64,000 nt of DNA from Mayfieldus sp963841445 (GCA_963841445.1 CAWJCP010000003.1:186001-250000); one strand, 5' to 3'. Numbered from the stretch's first letter, positions 8,530 through 17,098 are shown. The notes: generated from the letters alone by a model not told the origin. Numbers and translations are program-made.

Positions 8530-9470
8530 CTGCGGGCGGCGAGGCGCGGATTCGAGATCGGGCGCAGCTTCGGCTCCACTTCGTCGCGCAGGTGCTCGAA
8601 GTCGGGCGGCAGCGAGAGCTTCTCGCCGAGGTGCTCGAGCGGCTCGTCGACCGTGAAGCCGGGGCCGATCGTCGCGATCTCGAACAGCACCCCGCTCGGC
8701 TCGCGGAAGTAGATCGAGCGGAAGTAGAAGCGGTCGATCACAGGGGTCGGCTGGGCGCCCGCATCGAGGACGCGCTCGCGCCAGGCCTCGTGCTCCTCGG
8801 GATCCGAGGCCCAGGCGATGTGGTGGACGCTGCCGGCGCCCTGCAGCCCGGGCTGCTCCGGCGGCTCGTCGTAAGCCCAGAGCCCGCCGCGGCTCTCGCC
8901 CCGCACCTCCCAGCCGTTGCCCGCGGGCGAGAACCCCGTGTCCTCGTACGCCGTGAACCCGAGTGCGTCGGCGAGCAGCGCCCGGCTGGCGTCGGGAGCC
9001 GGGCTGTAGGCGCGGGCGGCATGAAAGCCCCGCAGCGCCAGCTCGGCGGGCACCTCGGGGTGGTCGGCGATCAGCGGCTCGTCAACGACCTCGGCGACCA
9101 CCAGTTCGTGCCCGAGCCCCTCCGGGTCGTCGAAGACGAGCCGGCCGTGGCGGCGCTCGGACTCGGTGCCGTGCGCGGAGAGGCGCTCCTCCCAGAACGC
9201 GATCGAGTCCGCCGAGCCGACCCGCCAGACGATCCGGTGCACCATCCCGGCCCCCGCGCGCCCTGGCGGCACGCCGGGAAACTCGAAGAAGGTGAGATCG
9301 GAGCCGGGGTCGCCCTTCTCGTCGGCGTAGAAGAGGTGGTAGACGCCCGGGTTGTCCTGGTTGACGGTCTTCTTGACCAGCCGCAGTCCGAGCACCCCGG
9401 CGTAGAAGTCGACGTTTGCCTGACCGTTCTCGGTAATCGCCGTTATGTGGTGGATGCCTTCGAGCTTCAT
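8526..9470 (-). CDS. Ring-cleaving dioxygenase, VOC (glyoxalase) superfamily
   Basis: 314 residues with two VOC modules. The first begins KLEGIHHITAITENGQANVD, with LGLRLVKKTVNQDNP. The second includes GSVHHIAWASDPEEHEAW and ends with YFREPSGVLFEIATIGPGF. Metal-ligand candidates are the His of IHHIT, the His of VHHIAW and the Glu of FEIAT. This is the family containing LinE/PcpA hydroquinone dioxygenases and Bacillus MhqA/E/O proteins. Coupling to a maleylacetate reductase-like gene supports an extradiol hydroquinone dioxygenase. It is the first gene of a two-gene operon. Confidence 0.88.
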   Translation of the reverse strand: MKLEGIHHITAITENGQANVDFYAGVLGLRLVKKTVNQDNPGVYHLFYADEKGDPGSDLTFFEFPGVPPGRAGAGMVHRIVWRVGSADSIAFWEERLSAHGTESERRHGRLVFDDPEGLGHELVVAEVVDEPLIADHPEVPAELALRGFHAARAYSPAPDASRALLADALGFTAYEDTGFSPAGNGWEVRGESRGGLWAYDEPPEQPGLQGAGSVHHIAWASDPEEHEAWRERVLDAGAQPTPVIDRFYFRSIYFREPSGVLFEIATIGPGFTVDEPLEHLGEKLSLPPDFEHLRDEVEPKLRPISNPRLAARS

Positions 9471-9510
9471 CAGATTGAGTCTCGCAAATGGACCTATCCT
9501 GCGAGATCGC

Positions 9511-9584
9511 GCCGGAGTAGCTCAGCTGGTCAGAGCAGCCGCCTTGTAAGCGGCAGGTCGTCGGTTCGAATCCGACCTCCGGCT
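9511..9584 (+). tRNA. tRNA-Thr (anticodon TGT)
   Basis: A 74-nt cloverleaf without encoded CCA. Acceptor arms GCCGGAG and CTCCGGC pair fully. The D-arm region is GCTCAGCTGGTCAGAGC. The anticodon stem is GCCGC/GCGGC with loop CTTGTAA, so the anticodon is TGT (reads ACA). The T-arm is GTCGG/CCGAC with loop TTCGAAT. It stands between the divergent dioxygenase operon and the convergent sigH gene. Confidence 0.96.
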
Positions 9585-9676
9585 TGGCGCGAACGGTCTC
9601 GTAGCGAGATCGCAATCGCTTTCCGTCGAGCGGATCCGCGGGCGCATCGCCTGCCGGCGATCCACGCCCGCGGCCC

Positions 9677-10378
9677 CTAGAGCCGCACCTCGCGCCCCGC
9701 CAGGTGGCTTCCGACCTTGCGCTTGACGCGCTGCAGCGCGTTGTCGACCGTCTTCGTGTCGCACTCGAGCCGCTCCGCGATCACCTCGTAGGAGTAGCCG
9801 TCGAGGTAGAGGGAGAGGACCCGGCTCTCGAGCTCGGAGAGCACGCTCGAAAGGCACGAGACCAGGCTCGCCAGCTCCTCGGTCGCGATCACCTGGTTGA
9901 CGGGGTCGAACGCCGTCGGCCCCGGCAGGACCTCGTCGAGGGTCGAGTCGGAGTCGACCGCCGCGGCCGGCGACTGGCTGAACGAGACGTACTGGTTGAG
10001 CGGCGTGTGCTTGTTGCGGGTCGCGGTCTTCACCGCGGTGATGATCTGACGGGTGATGCAGAGCTCGGCGAAGTTGCGAAAGCTCGACTCGCGGTCGGTG
10101 CGGTAGTCGCGCACCGCCTTGTAGAGGCCCAGCAGCCCCTCCTGGATCAGGTCGTCGGACTCGCCGCCGAGCAGGAAGTACGAGGACGCCTTGAGGCGCA
10201 CGAAGCCGCGGTAGCGGCGCACGATCGCGTCGTAGGCGTCGGGCTTCCCGCCCTTCGCGAGCGCGACGAGGTACTGATCATCAAGCTCAGGTTGAGACTT
10301 AGGGTGCTGGTTGGCGACCGCGGCGGCACTTGCGGGCGCGGGCAGCTTGGTTTCCTGCATGCGGGTAGGTACGGCCAC
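9677..10378 (-). CDS. sigH: RNA polymerase sigma factor SigH (Bacillus Spo0H-like)
   Basis: 233 residues. Region 2 is DAIVRRYRGFVRLKASSYFL and DDLIQEGLLGLYKAVRDY, with ITRQIITAVKTATRNKHTPL as in SigH proteins. Region 4 is LSELESRVLSLYLDGYSYEV with a helix-turn-helix at ERLECDTKTVDNALQRVKRK. The start is GTG at 10378, fixed by a strong Shine-Dalgarno AAGGAGG seven bases upstream; the ATG six codons later lacks this. It closes the conserved cysS-rlmB-sigH segment. In Bacillus the orthologue drives early stationary-phase genes; the regulon here is unknown. Confidence 0.92.
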   Translation of the reverse strand: MAVPTRMQETKLPAPASAAAVANQHPKSQPELDDQYLVALAKGGKPDAYDAIVRRYRGFVRLKASSYFLLGGESDDLIQEGLLGLYKAVRDYRTDRESSFRNFAELCITRQIITAVKTATRNKHTPLNQYVSFSQSPAAAVDSDSTLDEVLPGPTAFDPVNQVIATEELASLVSCLSSVLSELESRVLSLYLDGYSYEVIAERLECDTKTVDNALQRVKRKVGSHLAGREVRL

Positions 10379-10384
10379 TGAACT

Positions 10385-10391
10385 TCCTCCT
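10385..10391 (-). promoter_or_regulatory. Strong ribosome binding site deciding the sigH start
   Basis: AAGGAGG on the minus strand, seven bases before the GTG at 10378, a near-perfect match to the 16S anti-Shine-Dalgarno. It selects the GTG over the in-frame ATG at 10360. Confidence 0.85.
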
Positions 10392-10451
10392 TGCGGTGAA
10401 GTGTCGGTGGCGCCACGTACCTCCCCTGAGGCGCCCTTCTCAAGTGTGCTG

Positions 10452-10518
10452 CCTCAGACTGAACCTGAGGTTCACCCTTGTGCGGCGGCAGTCTGACGAC
10501 CGGATCGGATTCTGTCAA
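10452..10518 (-). promoter_or_regulatory. Possible sigH promoter and leader inverted repeat
   Basis: On the minus strand TTGACA (10518-10513) is followed after 17 bp by a weak -10 (CAGACT, 10495-10490). Just downstream is a perfect inverted repeat CCTCAG-N7-CTGAGG at 10452-10470. The gap between rlmB and sigH is over 200 bp, so a separate sigH promoter is reasonable. The -10 is poor, so this is tentative. Confidence 0.35.
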
Positions 10519-10611
10519 CCCCCCGAGCCGAATTTGTTCCGGCGCCTGCAAGCGGCGTTGCATATGCGTCCGTGTGCCGATCCTGGGAAATCGACCGCAA
10601 AGCGCCGCGGA

Positions 10612-11286
10612 CTAGGCGGCGGAGCGCTGACGCAGCGCTTCATAGAGCAGCACCGACGCTGCCGCGGAGACGTTCAGCGAGGCGGTGCGGCCGCGCTGCG
10701 GGATCGCCAGCAGCCCGTCGCAGGCCGACGCGACCCGCGGCCGCAGGCCCTTGCCCTCACCGCCCAGGACGAGCACCGTTCCGCCCTTCAGGTCGGACTC
10801 GGTGTAGGCGGTCGGGGCCTCCGCATCGGCGCCCCAGGCCCAGAACCCGGCCTCCCGCGCCTCGCCGAGCCAGTCGGCCAGGTTCCTCACCCGCGCGACC
10901 GCAAGGTGCTCGACAGCCCCAGCCGAGGCCTTGCAGGCGACCGCGGTCACGGCGGCGCTGCGGCGCTGCGGGATCACCACCCCGGCCGCCCCGGCCGCCT
11001 CGGCGCTGCGGCAGACCGCACCGAGGTTGCGCGGGTCCTGGACCTGGTCGAGCGCCACCAACAGCGCCGCGCTGTCGGCCAGCAGGTCCGATGCCCCCGC
11101 GTATGGATATGGGTCGACCTCGGCGACGACCCCCTGGTGGTCGGTGGTGTCCGACAGGCGGTTCAGCTCTTCGGTCGGAGTATCGGGGGCGCGCCAGACC
11201 TGCCGCACGCGCCGGCGGCCGCGCTCGGCCTCGGCGACGGGGCGGCGCCCGTAGATCAGCTCGCTCGCGCCGTGGGGATCGCTCAT
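10612..11286 (-). CDS. rlmB: 23S rRNA (guanosine-2'-O)-methyltransferase, TrmH/RlmB family
   Basis: 224 residues. It has the SPOUT/TrmH motifs LVALDQVQDPRNLGAVCRSA, LVLGGEGKGLRP and IPQRGRTASLNVSAAASVLL, the last two forming the knotted SAM site. The N-terminal substrate-binding part begins YGRRPVAEAERGRRRVRQVW. It methylates a 23S rRNA guanosine (G2251 in E. coli). The ATG at 11286 is three bases after the cysS stop, so it is in the cysS operon, as in many Gram-positive bacteria. Confidence 0.93.
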   Translation of the reverse strand: MSDPHGASELIYGRRPVAEAERGRRRVRQVWRAPDTPTEELNRLSDTTDHQGVVAEVDPYPYAGASDLLADSAALLVALDQVQDPRNLGAVCRSAEAAGAAGVVIPQRRSAAVTAVACKASAGAVEHLAVARVRNLADWLGEAREAGFWAWGADAEAPTAYTESDLKGGTVLVLGGEGKGLRPRVASACDGLLAIPQRGRTASLNVSAAASVLLYEALRQRSAA

Positions 11287-11289
11287 CGC

Positions 11290-12636
11290 TCAGGCGCGGC
11301 GCACGAGGCGGGCGCCCTCGGGGCCGTCGCGGACCTCCCAGCCGGCCGCGCCGAGCTGGTCGCGAATCGCGTCGGCGCGCTCGAAGTCGCGCCGCTCACG
11401 CGCCCCCTCGCGCTCTTCGAGCAGCTCCAGGGCCTTCGGATCGGGTCCGTCCTCGGGCCGAGCCAGGCTCTCTAGCCCGAGCAGCTCGAGCATCTCGACC
11501 AGCGCCGCGCCCGCCCCCGGCAGCTCGCGGCGGTTGCCCTCCGCGACGAGCTCGAAGGCCTCGGCGATCGCCTTCGGCGTGTTGAAGTCGTTCGCGAGCG
11601 CGTCGAGGAAGCGCTCCCGGTAGCCGGCCGCCTCCTCACTGGGGGCGCCCTCGGTGCCCTGCTCGCGCAGGAAGTTGCGCAGCCGCTCGACCCCGTTGCT
11701 CGCCTGCTGCAGGATCTCCTCGGAGAAGGCGAGTGGCTGGCGGTAATGCCCGGAGGCCAGATAGGCGACGACCACGTCGCGCCCGAAGCGGTCCAGCGCC
11801 GCGGAGAGCTGGAAGATGTTCCCCTCCGACTTCGACATCTTCTCGGCGTCAAGCTCGACCATCCCGTTGTGCATCCAGATCCGCGCCAACGGTGCGCCGC
11901 GCGCGGCCTCCGACTGCGCGATCTCGTTCTCATGGTGGGGGAAGACGAGGTCCGAGCCTCCGCCGTGAATCGCGAAGCCGGGCCCCAGCTCAGCCTCCGC
12001 CATCGCCGAGCACTCGATGTGCCAGCCGGGGCGCCCCCGGCCCCAGGGCGAGTCCCAGGCGGTGTCCTCGCTCTCCTTGTGCGCCTTCCAGAGCGCGAAG
12101 TCGAGCCGGTCCTCCTTCAACGACTCGGTGCCGGCCTCCTCGCCCTGGTCCATGTCCTCCGGATGGCGGTTGGAGAGCTTTCCGTATCCGTCGAAGCTGC
12201 GGACCCGGAAGTAGACGTCACCGCCGGACTCATAGGCGTGCCCGGCCTCGATCAGATCGCCGATCAGGGCGACGATCTCCTCGATCGTCGCCGAGGCGAG
12301 CGGCTCGGCGTCCGGCCGCCCGAGGCCGAGTCGGTCGGTGTCCTCGAAGTAGGCTCGGGTCATCTCGTCAGCGAGCTCGGCAGAGGGCTGATCGGCCTCC
12401 CTGGCTGCGGCGTAGATCTTGTCGTTGATGTCGGTGACGTTGAAAACCAGCTTCACCGGGTAGCCCTGGCTGCGGAGAAAACGTGCAAGCAGCGAGAAAA
12501 CGACGAACGGCCGTGCGTTGCCGATGTGAATCCGCCCGTACACGGTCGGCCCGCAGGCGTAAATCCCCACTTCCTCGCCGTCGGCGAGCCTGCTCAGCTC
12601 GCCGCTCAGGGTGTCGCGTATGCGGATTTCACGCAC
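11290..12636 (-). CDS. cysS: Cysteinyl-tRNA synthetase
   Basis: 448 residues, typical length. Zinc and active-site motifs are present: YACGPTVYGRIHIGNARPFV (HIGH-type motif HIGN), WHIECSAMA, FPHHENEIAQSEA and the KMSKSEGN loop. The C-terminal helical domain ends ADAIRDQLGAAGWEVRDGPE. It charges tRNA-Cys in the cytoplasm. The start is GTG at 12636. It precedes rlmB and sigH in the conserved cluster; ispF lies further upstream, separated by inserted genes. Confidence 0.96.
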   Translation of the reverse strand: MREIRIRDTLSGELSRLADGEEVGIYACGPTVYGRIHIGNARPFVVFSLLARFLRSQGYPVKLVFNVTDINDKIYAAAREADQPSAELADEMTRAYFEDTDRLGLGRPDAEPLASATIEEIVALIGDLIEAGHAYESGGDVYFRVRSFDGYGKLSNRHPEDMDQGEEAGTESLKEDRLDFALWKAHKESEDTAWDSPWGRGRPGWHIECSAMAEAELGPGFAIHGGGSDLVFPHHENEIAQSEAARGAPLARIWMHNGMVELDAEKMSKSEGNIFQLSAALDRFGRDVVVAYLASGHYRQPLAFSEEILQQASNGVERLRNFLREQGTEGAPSEEAAGYRERFLDALANDFNTPKAIAEAFELVAEGNRRELPGAGAALVEMLELLGLESLARPEDGPDPKALELLEEREGARERRDFERADAIRDQLGAAGWEVRDGPEGARLVRRA

Positions 12637-12761
12637 GGCGGGGGCATGCTAAGCGGTCCGGTAGCCACACCACGCAAAGCGCGGCTTTTGCCTGGAAGCG
12701 AACCGGATATGCCGTGCGGCCCATCCTCTAGGCTTCAGAACGGCTGATGGAGGGCAGCTCG

Positions 12762-14000
12762 ATGCAACGACACCGGGTGCGTCGCGTGCAGAAGGCCTTT
12801 GCGACGCTCCCCGAGCGCTACCTCGGCGGCGAGGAGGGGCGCGACGCGACCGTGCAGATCCGCCTCTCGGACCTCGGCCGGACCTGGGAGGTCGAGGTGC
12901 ATCCGGACCGCTGCAAGGTGCGCACCTCCCCGAGCCGCAAGCCCGACGTCGTCATCGGCACCGACGCCGGCACCTGGCTGGCGCTCCGCGAGGGTCGCAT
13001 GTCCGGCCTCGACGCCTTCCAGCAGCGCCGCCTCTGGGCCCGCGGCGACCTCGACGTCGCGGTCAGCTTCGAGGGCCTCTTCCGGCTTCCCGACGATCGC
13101 CCGCCGCTGCTGCGCATCCACGACGTCCGGGTGCGCGGGGCCCGCATCTCCAGCCTCACCTCGGGGGCGGGCGAGCAGCACGCGATCCTCATCCACGGCC
13201 TCGGCGGCGCCAAGAGCTCCTTCTATGAGACCGTCGCGGCGCTGACCCCCGAGTACACGGTCCACGCGATCGACCTGCCCGGCTTCGGCTCCTCCTCGAA
13301 GCCCCTGCCGGCCTCCTACAACGCCCAGTTCTTCGCCCGCCACGTGCTGCGCTTCATGGACACGCTGGCGATCGACCGCGCCCACCTGATCGGCAACTCG
13401 ATGGGCGGGCGGGTCGCGATCGAGGTCGGCCTGCACGCCCCGAGCCGGGTCCGCACGCTGAGCCTGCTGTCCTCTTCGATGGCCTTCAAGCGCGGTCGCG
13501 AGTGGAGCCCGCTGATCCGTCTGCTGCGGCCCGAGCTCGCGGCGATCCCGCACGTCCTGCGGCCGAACCAGGTCCGCGACCGCTTCTGGGGCATGATCGC
13601 CCGGCCGGAGCGCATCGACCCCGCGGTCGGCGACATCGCCGCCGACGAGTTCCTGCGCACCTACCGCTCGCGGGCGGCGCGGATCGCCTTCTACGCCGCC
13701 GCGCGCCAGATCTACCTCGAGGCGCCGGAAGGCCAGCGCGGGTTCTGGACCCGGCTGCGAAAGCTGCAGCCGCCGGCCCTGTTCATCTGGGGCAGCGAGG
13801 ACCCGCTGGTGCCCTCGCGATTCTCCAGCCACGTCGCCGAGGCCCTGCCGGACGCTCCGCAAGCCGTCCTCGATGCCTGCGGCCACGTGCCGCAGATCGA
13901 GCTGCCGGAGCGAACCCACGAGCTGATCCGCGAGTTCATGGGCTCGGCGGGCGAGAGCGCCCCGCTGCGATCTTCACGGCGGCTGGCGAAGTCAGCTTAA
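12762..14000 (+). CDS. Alpha/beta hydrolase with an N-terminal SCP2-like domain
   Basis: 412 residues from the ATG at 12762. That start has a GGAGG eight bases upstream, whereas the ATG at 12747 has none. Residues about 5-105 look like an SCP2/sterol-carrier-type domain (VQIRLSDLGRTWEVEV, KPDVVIGTDAGTWLALREGR, GDLDVAVSFEGLFRL). Residues about 120-390 are an alpha/beta hydrolase: oxyanion motif LIHGLGGAKSSFYE, nucleophile GNSMGG, acid in WGSEDPLVP, and His in DACGHVPQIE. A lipid- or sterol-ester-like substrate is suggested by the fused domain and by the acyltransferase-like gene just downstream. The substrate is unknown. Confidence 0.85.
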   Translation: MQRHRVRRVQKAFATLPERYLGGEEGRDATVQIRLSDLGRTWEVEVHPDRCKVRTSPSRKPDVVIGTDAGTWLALREGRMSGLDAFQQRRLWARGDLDVAVSFEGLFRLPDDRPPLLRIHDVRVRGARISSLTSGAGEQHAILIHGLGGAKSSFYETVAALTPEYTVHAIDLPGFGSSSKPLPASYNAQFFARHVLRFMDTLAIDRAHLIGNSMGGRVAIEVGLHAPSRVRTLSLLSSSMAFKRGREWSPLIRLLRPELAAIPHVLRPNQVRDRFWGMIARPERIDPAVGDIAADEFLRTYRSRAARIAFYAAARQIYLEAPEGQRGFWTRLRKLQPPALFIWGSEDPLVPSRFSSHVAEALPDAPQAVLDACGHVPQIELPERTHELIREFMGSAGESAPLRSSRRLAKSA

Positions 14001-14068
14001 GATCAGCGGATGTTCATCGCGGAGCGTTCAGCGACGGGTCAGGCTGGTCAGGCGGCGGAGCCGCCGCA

Positions 14069-15037
14069 ATGACGACCTCGCTGGCCGGCCAGGCCAGGCA
14101 GAATGGAAGCGGCGAGACTGAAATCGACCCCGCCGTGGGCTCGGGCGGCGGCGCTCGCAGCGCAGGCCCGCTCGGCGGCCTGCTGGGAGACGCCGTCGGC
14201 GGAGCGGTGAACGCGGTTCGCGAGCGGGTCTCGAAGCGGCTCAGCGCCGACCTTCACGATCGCGACCCGGATTGGCTTCGCGAGACCCTCCCGCTCTTCT
14301 GGCTCTTCTCGACCTTCTACTTCCGCGGCGAGGTCCGCAACCTCGGCAACATCCCCGACGATCGGCCGGCGCTGCTGGTCGGCAACCACTCGGGGGGCAA
14401 CGTCATCATCGACACCTTCGTCTTCAGCCTCGCGTTCAGCACCCATTTCGGCGTCGAGCGACGCTTTCACCAGCTCGCCCACAACCTCGCCATCGCCTGG
14501 CCGATCGCCGGCGACATGCTGCGCAAGTCGGGCACGATCAGCGCTTCGCACGAGAACGCCGAGAAGGCGCTTGCCGCCGGAGCGCCGGTGCTCGTCTATC
14601 CGGGCGGCGACTGGGAGACCCACAGGCCCTCCTGGGAGAGCGGCAAGGTCGACTTCGCGGGCCGCAAGGGGTTCATCCGCCTGGCGCTCGACGCCGGTGT
14701 CCCGATCGTTCCCGTGGTCTCGATCGGCGGCCAGGAGACCGCGCTCTTTCTCAGCCGCGGCGCCGGCCTCGCGAAGGGGCTGCGCCTCGACAAGCTCTTT
14801 CGCCTCAAGGTGCTGCCGATCTCGATCGCGCCGCCGTGGGGGGTAAACGTCGGCGACTTCTTCGGCCATGTCCCGCTGCCAGCGAAGATCACGATCGAGG
14901 TATTGCCGCCGATCGACCTCAACGAGCAATTCGGCCCCGACCCCGACATCGACGAGGTCTATGAGCACGTCACCGGACAGATGCAGGAGGCCCTCGACGC
15001 ACTCGCCGCGGAGCGGCGCTTCCCGGTGATCGGATGA
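14069..15037 (+). CDS. Lysophospholipid acyltransferase family protein
   Basis: 322 residues from the ATG at 14069, which has GGAG seven bases upstream. The acyltransferase motif appears as NHSGGNVIIDTF (a variant of NHxxxxxD), with the second block VLVYPGGDWETHRP and the later VPIVPVVSIGGQE. This arrangement resembles the membrane-associated DGAT/LPLAT-like acyltransferases of actinobacteria rather than canonical PlsC. The first 60 residues are low-complexity and Gly-rich. The gene follows the SCP2-hydrolase gene by 68 bp and overlaps the next gene by 4 nt, so the three probably form an operon for lipid handling. Confidence 0.85.
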   Translation: MTTSLAGQARQNGSGETEIDPAVGSGGGARSAGPLGGLLGDAVGGAVNAVRERVSKRLSADLHDRDPDWLRETLPLFWLFSTFYFRGEVRNLGNIPDDRPALLVGNHSGGNVIIDTFVFSLAFSTHFGVERRFHQLAHNLAIAWPIAGDMLRKSGTISASHENAEKALAAGAPVLVYPGGDWETHRPSWESGKVDFAGRKGFIRLALDAGVPIVPVVSIGGQETALFLSRGAGLAKGLRLDKLFRLKVLPISIAPPWGVNVGDFFGHVPLPAKITIEVLPPIDLNEQFGPDPDIDEVYEHVTGQMQEALDALAAERRFPVIG

Positions 15038-15528
15038 GGATCAACGAGTCGGTCGGCGTCTCGGCTCCTCCCCAGACCGTCTGGGACTACCTCGCCGATC
15101 CCGAGAACTACCTTCGTTTCATGTCCGGAATCACCCACTGGGAGGTGACCGGCGACCGGGCCAACGGTCTCGGCGCCCGCTACAAGATCTTGGTACGGGT
15201 CGGCGCCGCCGAGCTGGGCGGGCTTATCGAGATGGTCGAGTGGGACGAGCCCTGCGACATCGCCTGGCACTCGATCACCGGCGTCGATCAACGTGGCCGC
15301 TGGCGGATCCGTGCCGAGGGCGACAGGAGGAGCAAGGTCGAGTTCCGCTTCGCCTACGGCGTCGTCGGTGGCGGTCCGGCGGGATGGATCACCGAGCTTG
15401 CCGCGGCGCCGCTCCTGCGCGCGCAGATGCGTCGCACGCTCCAGCAGCTCAAGCGGCAGGTCGAGCACCAGCAGCGCCGTGAGGAAACCGAACGGCGCCG
15501 CGCCGCCCGCGAGACCAGCGCCGCCTGA
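15034..15528 (+). CDS. SRPBCC family protein
   Basis: 164 residues. The pattern MRINESVGVSAPPQTVWDYL, with MSGITHWEVTGDRANGLGAR and RWRIRAEGDRRSKVEFRFAY, is typical of the START/SRPBCC ligand-binding fold. The C-terminal 35 residues are basic and helical. Its ATG overlaps the acyltransferase stop (ATGA), so it is translationally coupled. A hydrophobic ligand is likely from the fold and neighbours, but none can be named. Confidence 0.82.
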   Translation: MRINESVGVSAPPQTVWDYLADPENYLRFMSGITHWEVTGDRANGLGARYKILVRVGAAELGGLIEMVEWDEPCDIAWHSITGVDQRGRWRIRAEGDRRSKVEFRFAYGVVGGGPAGWITELAAAPLLRAQMRRTLQQLKRQVEHQQRREETERRRAARETSAA

Positions 15529-15568
15529 CCGCTCGCCGCCTTTGCGCCGCGTCCATTGGTGACGGGCT

Positions 15569-16666
15569 CTAAAAGGTTCGAAAGCCGCGGGCGCCGTGTT
15601 CCGAGGCTGAGGCGACCGCCTCGCGGCGGGCCCGCTGGGCCGCCACCTGAGCTTTCTGGTCGACCGCCCGGCGGGCGCGGTCCGAGCGCTCCTGGGCCTG
15701 GCGGCGAATCTGCTCCGACTCCGCCCGCAACCCCGATTCGGCACGCGCCCGCGCCGCCTCCTCGGCCTCGTGCGCGACCTGATCGACGAGCTTCTGCACC
15801 CTCTGGTCGGCTTCTTTGCGCAGCTTCTCGGTGCCCTCCTGGACACGACGTTCGATGTCGGCCTCGAGCTGGGCGATGCGCTCCTTGGTGGCCGACCGCA
15901 GCTCGGCGAGCTGGCGCTCGGCCTCGGTGGCGCGCTGCTCAGCCGCCTCGGCTCGCTCGACGGACTTCTGCTCCGCGGTCCGGGCCCGCTGCGCGGCCCT
16001 GAGCTCGGCCTGCTCGGTTACCTCTGCGGCCCTGCGCTCCACCGCGTTGCGGGCCTCCTCGGCCTCAAGCTCGGCTTGCTCCTCGGCCGCGGTCACCCTG
16101 CGGTCGGCCCAGTCCTTGGCCTCGGATGCACGGCGCTCCAGCTCCCCCTGCGCCTCGGCCGCGCTCTGATCGCGCTGCGCCTTCTCGACCCGGAGCTCGG
16201 CGTTCTTCGCCTCCGCGGCGTCGGCGCGCCGGTTCGCCTCGCTGAGCTGCGCCTCGGCCTTGCGCTGCGCGTCCTTCGCCGCGGCCACGGCAGCCTTGCC
16301 GCGCTCGCTGAAGCTCTCCAGCGTCGCCTTCGCGCGCTCCTTCACCTCGGCGGTGATCTCGGCCCGCAACCGCTGCTCGGCCTTCTCCGCGGCCTCGGCC
16401 TTCTCCTCGAACTTTGCGGCGCGCTTCTCGGCCTGCTCTGCCCGTGCCTCGGCCTGCTCGGCGCGCAGGTCGGCCTGGCGCGCCTGCTCGGCCGCCTTGC
16501 GGGCCAGGCCGAGCGCCTTCTGAACCCCGCCGTGCGGATCCTCGTCCCGCTGGCGGGCACCTTCGATCGGTCGCAGCACGGGAGGGCTGGATGGCTCGCT
16601 CGCCGTCTCCCCCGCCGGCTCTCGCCGAGCCGGCTCCGAGCCCGGAGCAGGCAGGCCATTGCTCAT
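15569..16666 (-). CDS. Long Ala/Glu/Arg-rich coiled-coil protein
   Basis: 365 residues, no recognised family. From residue 50 to about 350 it is an almost unbroken heptad-rich alpha helix made of A, E, R, K and Q, with many AEQAEARAEQAEKRA-type repeats. The first 45 residues are Pro/Gly-rich and the tail is basic. There is no signal peptide, membrane segment or cysteine. Such proteins can be cytoskeletal, chromosome-associated or polar scaffolds; similarity to TolA- or colicin-type helices reflects composition only. The antisense strand is open over the same stretch, but that is a composition shadow. Confidence 0.75.
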   Translation of the reverse strand: MSNGLPAPGSEPARREPAGETASEPSSPPVLRPIEGARQRDEDPHGGVQKALGLARKAAEQARQADLRAEQAEARAEQAEKRAAKFEEKAEAAEKAEQRLRAEITAEVKERAKATLESFSERGKAAVAAAKDAQRKAEAQLSEANRRADAAEAKNAELRVEKAQRDQSAAEAQGELERRASEAKDWADRRVTAAEEQAELEAEEARNAVERRAAEVTEQAELRAAQRARTAEQKSVERAEAAEQRATEAERQLAELRSATKERIAQLEADIERRVQEGTEKLRKEADQRVQKLVDQVAHEAEEAARARAESGLRAESEQIRRQAQERSDRARRAVDQKAQVAAQRARREAVASASEHGARGFRTF

Positions 16667-17091
16667 GGCGCCAAGTTACTAGGCGCGGTGGCCGCAAGAA
16701 CCGCGCTTCGGGCGCCGGAGCGCCGATTTGCCCGCAATTTGGGACCGGCGCCTCCGGGCCGACTAGAGGTCCCCTTTTCCCCCTTCGTCGATCGGATCGA
16801 GCAAGCGGCGCGCCCGGTCGAGCACGGCGCCGCCGACGGCTTCGTCGATGTCGATCTCGAGCGTGGTCATGATGCGGGCGAGCATCTGATAGCTGCCTGT
16901 GACGAGCAGGAGCTCAGCTCCAGCCAAGATGACTGGCACCTGCTCTTCATCGAGTTCTGGGGCCACGCAGGGCGCGACCCCGGCCGCCGGGACGAGTTCG
17001 CCCGCCACCGCCGTGCGGCCCGAAAGGTCATCGCCCGCTTCATCGAACGGCACGCCCAGCGCACCGGGGTCGACCTGCCCGCGCCGGCCGA
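16667..17091. other. 425-bp region without an intact gene
   Basis: Gap between the coiled-coil protein start and the acyl-CoA synthetase stop, both on the minus strand. It holds only a decayed TetR-type fragment on the plus strand (see 16901-17098) and a minus-strand open frame whose last 40 codons (MTTLEIDIDEAVGG onward) I cannot place. No promoter or terminator is convincing. Confidence 0.6.
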
Positions 17092-17098
17092 TCAACTC
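16901..17098 (+). pseudogene. Remnant of a TetR-type regulator, C-terminal part only
   Basis: Frame with codons starting at 16928. It reads DDWHLLFIEFWGHAGRD, then FARHRRAARKVIARFIERHA and RTGVDLPAPADQL, which matches the middle of a TetR ligand-binding domain. The N-terminal helix-turn-helix domain is missing; the sequence upstream in this frame is unlike TetR proteins. At the other end the frame runs into the 3' end of the minus-strand acyl-CoA synthetase gene and loses similarity. About 60 codons are recognisable. I infer a regulator gene destroyed by deletion, possibly once controlling the neighbouring acyl-CoA synthetase. Confidence 0.6.

Noticed and set aside
16763..17095. Minus-strand 110-codon open frame with MTTLEIDIDEAVGGAV
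   Set aside because: The end looks slightly like an antitoxin or a quinolinate synthase tail, but the rest is the antisense of the TetR remnant. Too weak to call.
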